Assembly (NCBI RefSeq): GCF_016938855.1
Contig: NZ_JAFHAP010000006.1
Coordinates: 62,001-126,000, forward strand
Direction of reading: 5' to 3'
DNA length: 64,000 nucleotides
From: Polycladomyces zharkentensis
GTDB lineage: Bacteria > Bacillota > Bacilli > Thermoactinomycetales > JIR-001
Every line of letters begins with the position of its first letter. Position 1 is the first letter of the stretch. This document shows positions 60,205 through 64,000 of this stretch, piece by piece. A model generated the notes under the pieces. The model did not search any database. It was given only the letters and a program-made list of their open reading frames with translations, and was not told the DNA's origin. Position numbers and translations under genes: made by a program.

Positions 60205-62562
60205 GTGGACCGTTTTATGCTCAATGTGTTGGAATATCCACGAATCAGGGAACAAGTGGCTGAAGAAGCCTCTTCCTCGCTGGGAAAAGAGCGGATCGCA
60301 GCACTGGAACCCACTGCCGATGCGGAGGAAGTATCGCATCGTCTGGCGGCAACGGCGGAGGGAATGGATCTGCTCAGGCTCCAAGGGGATGTGTCACTGG
60401 GAGGCGTTCGTGACATTCGTCCCTCACTGCGCCGTGCCGAAGTGGGAGGATTGCTGAATACAGGTGAATTGTTGGATATCGCCGGCACGGTGAACGCCGG
60501 CCGTAAATTAAAAAATCAGGTATTGCAGGTTGACGAAGAACATCCGCTTCCCATCATTCGCGGATGGGTGGAACGCATCGAAGGATTGCGTCCGCTGGAA
60601 GAAGAGATCACCCGACGGATTGACGAACAGGGAGAGGTATCCGACCACGCCAGCCCGAACCTGCGCCAGATTCGTCATCATATTCGGCAAGTACAGCGCG
60701 AGATCCGAACGACGTTGGAGGGCATCCTGCGGAATCCGGGTTACCAAAAAATGTTGCAGGAATCATTGATCACCCTGCGCAACGATCGGTATGTCATCCC
60801 GGTCAAGCAGGAATACCGTTCGGCATTCGGTGGCATCGTGCATGACCAGTCGGCTTCCGGCGCCACGCTGTTTATTGAACCGGCATCCGTGGTTGCGTTG
60901 AATAACCGTTTGCGTCAATGGGAGCTGGAGGAGCAGCGGGAAGTGGAACGCATTCTGCGTGAGTTGACGGCACAAGTGGCGGCCCATGTCGATGCACTCC
61001 GGCAAAATGTTGAAGCGTTGGCCGAGTTGGATCTCATTTTGGCCAAGGCCCGGTACGCCCGCCGCATTCGAGGGATTTGTCCACGGGTGGAGACGGAGCG
61101 CGTCATTCGGTTGAAACAGGCCCGCCATCCATTGATCCCGATGGAAAAGGCAGTGCCCATCGACATCACGCTGGGTGATCCATATCAGGGGATCATCATC
61201 ACCGGTCCCAACACGGGTGGGAAGACCGTTTGCCTGAAAACGGTGGGGTTGCTGGCGCTGATGGCGCAAGCGGGTCTCCCCATTCCCGCGGAGGAAGGCA
61301 GCGCGTTCCCCGTATTCAGCGGGATTTTTGCGGACATCGGCGATGAGCAGAGCATTGAGCAGAGCTTGAGTACGTTCTCCAGCCATATGACACAGATCAT
61401 CCGCATTTTGAAACAAGCGGACGATCACAGCTTGGTACTGCTGGATGAATTGGGTGCGGGCACGGACCCGACCGAGGGGGCGGCGTTGGCCATCGCCATC
61501 CTGCAAGATCTCCTGGATGAAGGTTGTCTGGTGGTGGCCACCACCCACTACAGCGAGCTGAAACAATTCGCCCATGCCCATCCGGGAGTGACCAACGCCA
61601 GTGTGGAATTTGACGTGCGGACACTGCGTCCCACCTATCGTCTGTTGATCGGCGTACCCGGCAAGAGCAATGCGTTTGCCATCGCCGAGCGGTTGGGACT
61701 GTCGCCATCCATCATTGAAAAAGCCAAAGCGCAGTTGTCCACGGAGGAACATCGACTGGAGGAAATGATCGCCGCGTTGTCCCGCGACAGGTCCATTGCG
61801 GAAGAAGAGCGCAAACGTGCGGAAGCGCTTCGCCAGGAAGCGGAATCCTTGCAACGGGATTTGAGGGAAAAACTGTCCCGTTGGGAGGAAGAGAAAGAAC
61901 GGATGCGCGAATCGGCCCGACGGGAAGCGCAAACCATCGTCTCGCGTGCGCGTCGGGAAGCGGAAGACGTGTTGCGCCAGTTGCGTGAATGGGCCAAGCA
62001 GCGGCCGGACGAGTTGAAGGAACATCAGTTGATCGAAGCGAAGAAACGGTTGGATGACGCGGTTCCCGATGCACGACCCGTTGCCGCCGCATCCGTGGCC
62101 CAACAACGGAATGAACGGATTGAGCCGGGAGACGAGGTGATGGTGCTCACCGTCAAACAACGCGGCCGAGTGCTGGAGGACCTCGGCGCTGGGGAATATC
62201 AGGTTCAGGTGGGCATTTTGAAAATGAAAGTGCACCGCCGTTATCTGGAAAAGGTGAAGGCAAAGAAGAACGAGTCCGAATCCGGCGTTTCCACTTCGTA
62301 TCGAAGCGCTTCAAACCATGTGCGTCCGGAATTGGATTTACGCGGTAAGATGGTGGAGGACGCTCTGGCGGAAATCGATAAGTATCTGGATTCCGCCGTC
62401 GTCGCCGGTTATCAGCGGGTTTCGCTCATCCATGGAAAAGGGACGGGTGCCTTGCGTACGGGTGTCCAGCAATTTTTGCGCCGGCATCCGCACGTCAAGG
62501 GATTCCGTTTGGGCGGACCGGGAGAAGGAGGCTCCGGCGTGACGGTGGTCGAACTGGCCTAA
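60205..62562 (+). CDS. mutS2: Endonuclease MutS2
   Basis: MutS-like ATPase with a nuclease tail, acting on branched DNA and in ribosome rescue in Bacillus. 785 residues: core/clamp helices (1-280), Walker A GPNTGGKTVCLKT (about 333-345), Walker B VLLDELGAGTDP (about 412-423), long coiled coil (about 510-620), KOW-like segment, C-terminal Smr domain with LDLRGKMVEDAL and IHGKGTGALRTGV. GTG start with GGAGGGAGAGGAGAGG upstream. Synteny with zapA-cvpA-(polX)-mutS2. Confidence 0.95.
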   Translation: MDRFMLNVLEYPRIREQVAEEASSSLGKERIAALEPTADAEEVSHRLAATAEGMDLLRLQGDVSLGGVRDIRPSLRRAEVGGLLNTGELLDIAGTVNAGRKLKNQVLQVDEEHPLPIIRGWVERIEGLRPLEEEITRRIDEQGEVSDHASPNLRQIRHHIRQVQREIRTTLEGILRNPGYQKMLQESLITLRNDRYVIPVKQEYRSAFGGIVHDQSASGATLFIEPASVVALNNRLRQWELEEQREVERILRELTAQVAAHVDALRQNVEALAELDLILAKARYARRIRGICPRVETERVIRLKQARHPLIPMEKAVPIDITLGDPYQGIIITGPNTGGKTVCLKTVGLLALMAQAGLPIPAEEGSAFPVFSGIFADIGDEQSIEQSLSTFSSHMTQIIRILKQADDHSLVLLDELGAGTDPTEGAALAIAILQDLLDEGCLVVATTHYSELKQFAHAHPGVTNASVEFDVRTLRPTYRLLIGVPGKSNAFAIAERLGLSPSIIEKAKAQLSTEEHRLEEMIAALSRDRSIAEEERKRAEALRQEAESLQRDLREKLSRWEEEKERMRESARREAQTIVSRARREAEDVLRQLREWAKQRPDELKEHQLIEAKKRLDDAVPDARPVAAASVAQQRNERIEPGDEVMVLTVKQRGRVLEDLGAGEYQVQVGILKMKVHRRYLEKVKAKKNESESGVSTSYRSASNHVRPELDLRGKMVEDALAEIDKYLDSAVVAGYQRVSLIHGKGTGALRTGVQQFLRRHPHVKGFRLGGPGEGGSGVTVVELA

Positions 62563-62579
62563 GATGTGAAAAGCGCTTC

Positions 62580-62715
62580 TCTCAGCAAAGCGTAACCTTG
62601 CCCATGTTCCGGCGATCCCCGGTTCCCCGGGCGGCCTTGTTTCACTTCTTTGCAGGGCACAGGCGGGTGGGCCGGGAAAAGCGATGCATGCGATATTCGC
62701 CAGAAAGGCCCCGGA
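62580..62715 (+). repeat. Repeat A, partial decayed copy
   Basis: TTGCAGGGCACAGGCGGGTG, GCCGGGAAAAGCGATG and ATTCGCCAGA follow the right half of repeat A (CTGCAGGGCGCAGGTGGAG, GCCGGGAAAGCACTG, ACACCAGACA) in direct orientation. The left half is barely recognisable. Confidence 0.55.
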
Positions 62716-62754
62716 GGACGGCTTTTATCATCGGGGACAACGGGAGGTTGGTCT

Positions 62755-62838
62755 ATGGAGCATCTGCCGAAGATTCTCGGTTCGATCGCCTTGGTGTTTT
62801 TTGCTGTCGGTTTGATCTGGTTCATGTTACACGCTTAA
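62755..62838 (+). CDS. 27-residue single-helix membrane peptide
   Basis: The product (MEHLPKILGSIALVFF then AVGLIWFMLHA) is almost entirely one transmembrane helix. ATG has GGGAGG nine bases upstream, and the stop lies 16 bases before the NfeD-like gene, so it is probably cotranscribed and may be a small partner subunit. No family known to me. Confidence 0.55.
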   Translation: MEHLPKILGSIALVFFAVGLIWFMLHA

Positions 62839-62854
62839 AAGGGAGTTGGGATGT

Positions 62855-63517
62855 GTGATGGGAGCCGGTTCCGCTTTGCTGGTCTTTTTCAGCGCGTTTT
62901 TGTTGGCCGCTGAAATGCTCGCCAAGGCTCGGGGTTTGGCCGGGGTGGCGGGGTTGTTGTTGATGGGATGGTATGTGAGCGGACATTGGGGAACGACACC
63001 CGGTTGGTGGTTGGCCGCTGTGCTTGTCGGGATGGGACTGGTGATTCTGGATGGAAAACTGTTGCAGGACGGTACCCTGGCTACCATCGGTGTGATCCTG
63101 GTTTTGGTCGGGTTGGTGATTCCGACGGGGAACTGGCTGACGGGGACACTGGTCGCATTTGCATGGATCACGGGACTCGCTTTGAGTCCGCTGTCGTTGA
63201 AAGTGTTGCCCAAACGCGATTGGCTGGAAAAGATCGTCTTGAAGTTCGCCATGTCCAAAGAGACGGGTTACAGCTCGCTCAACCGCAACTATCGGGAACT
63301 GGTCGGACGCGAGGGGACGGCATTGACCGACATGCGCCCGTCGGGCACCATCCGCATCGGGGATGGTCGCTACAGTGCGGTCACCAACGGTCATTGGGTC
63401 CAAAAGGGAGCACGGGTGCGCGTATTGTCTGTGGATGGTGTCAAAATCCTGGTGGAAACAGTAGAGGAACCCTCTGATCCATCCACCGAAGATAACAGCG
63501 ACACCATACCCGGTTGA
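62855..63517 (+). CDS. NfeD-family membrane protein
   Basis: About 220 residues: four or five transmembrane helices (about 5-120), a cytosolic linker, then an NfeD OB-fold domain (GREGTALTDMRPSGTIRIGDGRYSAVTNGHWVQKGARVRVLSVDGVKILVE). NfeD proteins organise membrane microdomains with flotillin or SPFH partners; none is in the window. GTG 62855 or ATG 62858; GGGAG lies nine bases before the former. Likely an operon with the 27-residue peptide. Confidence 0.83.
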   Translation: MMGAGSALLVFFSAFLLAAEMLAKARGLAGVAGLLLMGWYVSGHWGTTPGWWLAAVLVGMGLVILDGKLLQDGTLATIGVILVLVGLVIPTGNWLTGTLVAFAWITGLALSPLSLKVLPKRDWLEKIVLKFAMSKETGYSSLNRNYRELVGREGTALTDMRPSGTIRIGDGRYSAVTNGHWVQKGARVRVLSVDGVKILVETVEEPSDPSTEDNSDTIPG

Positions 63518-63583
63518 CTTGGAATACACGAATGAAAATTTCGTTGACCCGGATTCGAAAGCAGGAAAGTCCAGGCAGGATTA

Positions 63584-63616
63584 AGGCAGGAGCCATACAG
63601 CTCCTGCCTTGTATTT
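63584..63616. terminator. Terminator between the NfeD gene and the subtilase
   Basis: AGGCAGGAGC-cataca-GCTCCTGCCT followed by TGTATTTTTA on the + strand. Confidence 0.85.
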
Positions 63617-63625
63617 TTACTGATG

Positions 63626-64000
<375 letters not shown>

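Noticed and set aside
60763-62235. 490-codon minus-strand frame inside mutS2
   Set aside because: Shadow of a high-GC coding strand; no ribosome site or domain.

Overview
The window looks like the chromosome of an endospore-forming, moderately GC-rich Firmicute, probably Bacillales and plausibly Thermoactinomycetaceae. Evidence: sporulation genes (ytaF, ytxC, sspI, spo0M-like, sleB-like, yjcZ-like), primosome genes dnaB and dnaI, gapB, three T-box leaders and a futalosine-pathway mqnC. Gene order follows the Bacillus subtilis polA-to-mutS2 sector: mutM-ytaF-coaE-gapB-nrdR-dnaB-dnaI, then ytxC-thrS, infC-rpmI-rplT, the ilv-leu operon, an M42 peptidase, sspI, a SpoU methyltransferase, pheS-pheT, zapA-cvpA and mutS2. 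Taxonomy is inferred from the sequence alone.

Layout. 0-7.4 kb: DNA repair, CoA synthesis, gluconeogenesis and primosome loading. 7.4-7.8 kb: tRNA-Phe, tRNA-Gly and tRNA-Leu. 7.8-20.5 kb: an accessory block between dnaI and ytxC, which are near neighbours in B. subtilis. It holds a nitroreductase, a thioredoxin/NHL protein, queDEC with a candidate preQ1 riboswitch, an AT-richer nuclease/Spo0M patch, a CorC-type protein, mqnC and two pseudogenes. 20.5-25 kb: ytxC, T-box-thrS, and the autoregulated infC-rpmI-rplT operon with an AUC start codon. 25-32.8 kb: transporters, a second nuclease, MarR/MFS, an aldo/keto reductase, a decayed vsr and an sdpRI pair. 32.9-41.4 kb: ilvD, then ilvB-ilvN-ilvC-leuA-leuB behind a tandem ppGpp-type (ykkC) riboswitch and T-box. 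41.4-49.2 kb: aac(3), thiDE, small membrane proteins, Hsp20, M42 peptidase and sspI. 49.2-64 kb: ktrA, a SpoU methyltransferase, T-box-pheST, zapA-cvpA, a DUF1861/GH130 pair, a SleB-like hydrolase, a CuA-type lipoprotein, mutS2, an NfeD-like protein and the end of a subtilase.

Mobile and non-coding layer. At least four well-preserved and two decayed copies of a roughly 235-239 bp inverted-repeat element (repeat A) occupy intergenic gaps. In two cases the element edge supplies the stop codon of a gene. A second family (repeat B: two long copies, one truncated copy and a possible solo right end) has features of an IS200/IS605-type element that has lost its transposase. Neither family contains a transposase-sized reading frame, so both look non-autonomous. 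Decayed vsr, merR and cephalosporin-hydroxylase-like genes mark former insertions.

Regulation. RNA-based control dominates: three T-boxes, a ppGpp-type riboswitch with an overlapping terminator, a candidate preQ1 riboswitch, a ribosomal-protein leader and an unexplained two-state leader before an ion transporter. The strongest system-level observation is the serial ppGpp riboswitch plus T-box on ilv-leu, which could act as an AND gate joining the stringent response to charging of a specific tRNA.
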